The position numbers and the translations under genes were made by a program. Below are positions 5,269 to 5,380 of a stretch of DNA of 5,380 bases, in pieces. This DNA comes from Eubacterium sp. (GTDB taxonomy: Bacteria > Bacillota > Clostridia > Oscillospirales > Acutalibacteraceae), in NCBI GenBank assembly GCA_029052085.1, contig JAIDJS010000111.1, positions 1 to 5,380 of the forward strand, written 5' to 3'. Below the pieces are notes generated by a model, which was given only the letters and a program-made list of their open reading frames with translations, made no database searches and was not told the origin of the DNA. How positions within the stretch are numbered: position 1 is the stretch's first letter; every line of letters begins with the position of its first letter.

Positions 5269-5380
5269 ATGAAAAATGTTCTTGAGTATTTAGAATATAA
5301 TGCAGCGGCTCATGCTGATAAAATTGCTGCATCTGATTATGATGCTGTCGCTTATACACAGCTCCGAGCCCACGACACAG
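5269..5380 (+). CDS. N-terminus of a probable AMP-forming adenylating enzyme (ANL superfamily), cut by the window edge
   Basis: Thirty-seven codons are visible, starting at the ATG at 5269 with AAGAGG (5256-5261) 7 bases upstream. MKNVLEYLEYNAAAHADKIA followed by a short loop and VAYTQLRAHD matches the opening of AMP-binding enzymes (D-alanine-carrier ligase DltA, NRPS adenylation domains, acyl-CoA ligases), which typically read as a helix, then PDKIAV, then a TYxEL motif. Such enzymes activate a carboxylic or amino acid as an acyl-AMP and pass it to a carrier-protein or CoA thiol. No core motif is reached, so neither the substrate nor the subclass can be told. The gene is divergent from the XRE regulator and preceded by an unusually elaborate control region, which suggests tightly regulated expression. 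Confidence 0.62.
   Translation, partial: MKNVLEYLEYNAAAHADKIAASDYDAVAYTQLRAHDT

Overview
The window reads as an AT-rich chromosomal segment of a low-GC Gram-positive anaerobe, most likely a gut Clostridia (Ruminococcaceae/Oscillospirales-like). This is inferred from consensus sigma-A promoters, strong GGAGG-type ribosome binding sites, a perfect HrcA/CIRCE operator, a BspA-like secreted surface protein and a Clostridia-type 'cytidylate kinase-like' protein. The taxonomic call comes from style and protein families only.

Left part (1-1970): the 3' tail of an unidentified gene ends at 75. It is followed at once by a good promoter (77-105) and a 560-residue secreted protein. That protein has a signal peptide, a BspA-type leucine-rich region, three near-identical fibronectin-III-like repeats of about 90 residues, and a small Cys/His C-terminal module. 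A hairpin at 1930-1964 probably ends this unit.

Middle part (2035-4736): htpG (Hsp90) has a near-ideal promoter whose predicted transcription start falls at the edge of a perfect 9-9-9 CIRCE operator, so HrcA control of this gene is strongly indicated. It ends in its own hairpin terminator. An extended -10 promoter then drives a cytidylate-kinase-like protein, which ends in a very strong, probably bidirectional terminator.

Right part (4737-5380): a small XRE-family repressor on the minus strand, with a TTG start, is divergent from the start of a gene that looks like an AMP-forming (ANL superfamily) adenylating enzyme, cut by the window edge. The intergenic region holds two tandem palindromes built from four TGTWACA boxes. 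They overlay back-to-back promoter candidates. A second strong promoter follows, and then a pair of direct repeats 21 bp apart in the leader of the adenylating enzyme. This is the most interesting part of the window: it looks like the control region of an autoregulated switch at the edge of an adenylation-based (dlt-like or NRPS-like) operon that continues beyond the window.

No RNA genes, CRISPR arrays, insertion sequences or replication origins were seen. No stretch longer than about 300 bases lacks a gene.
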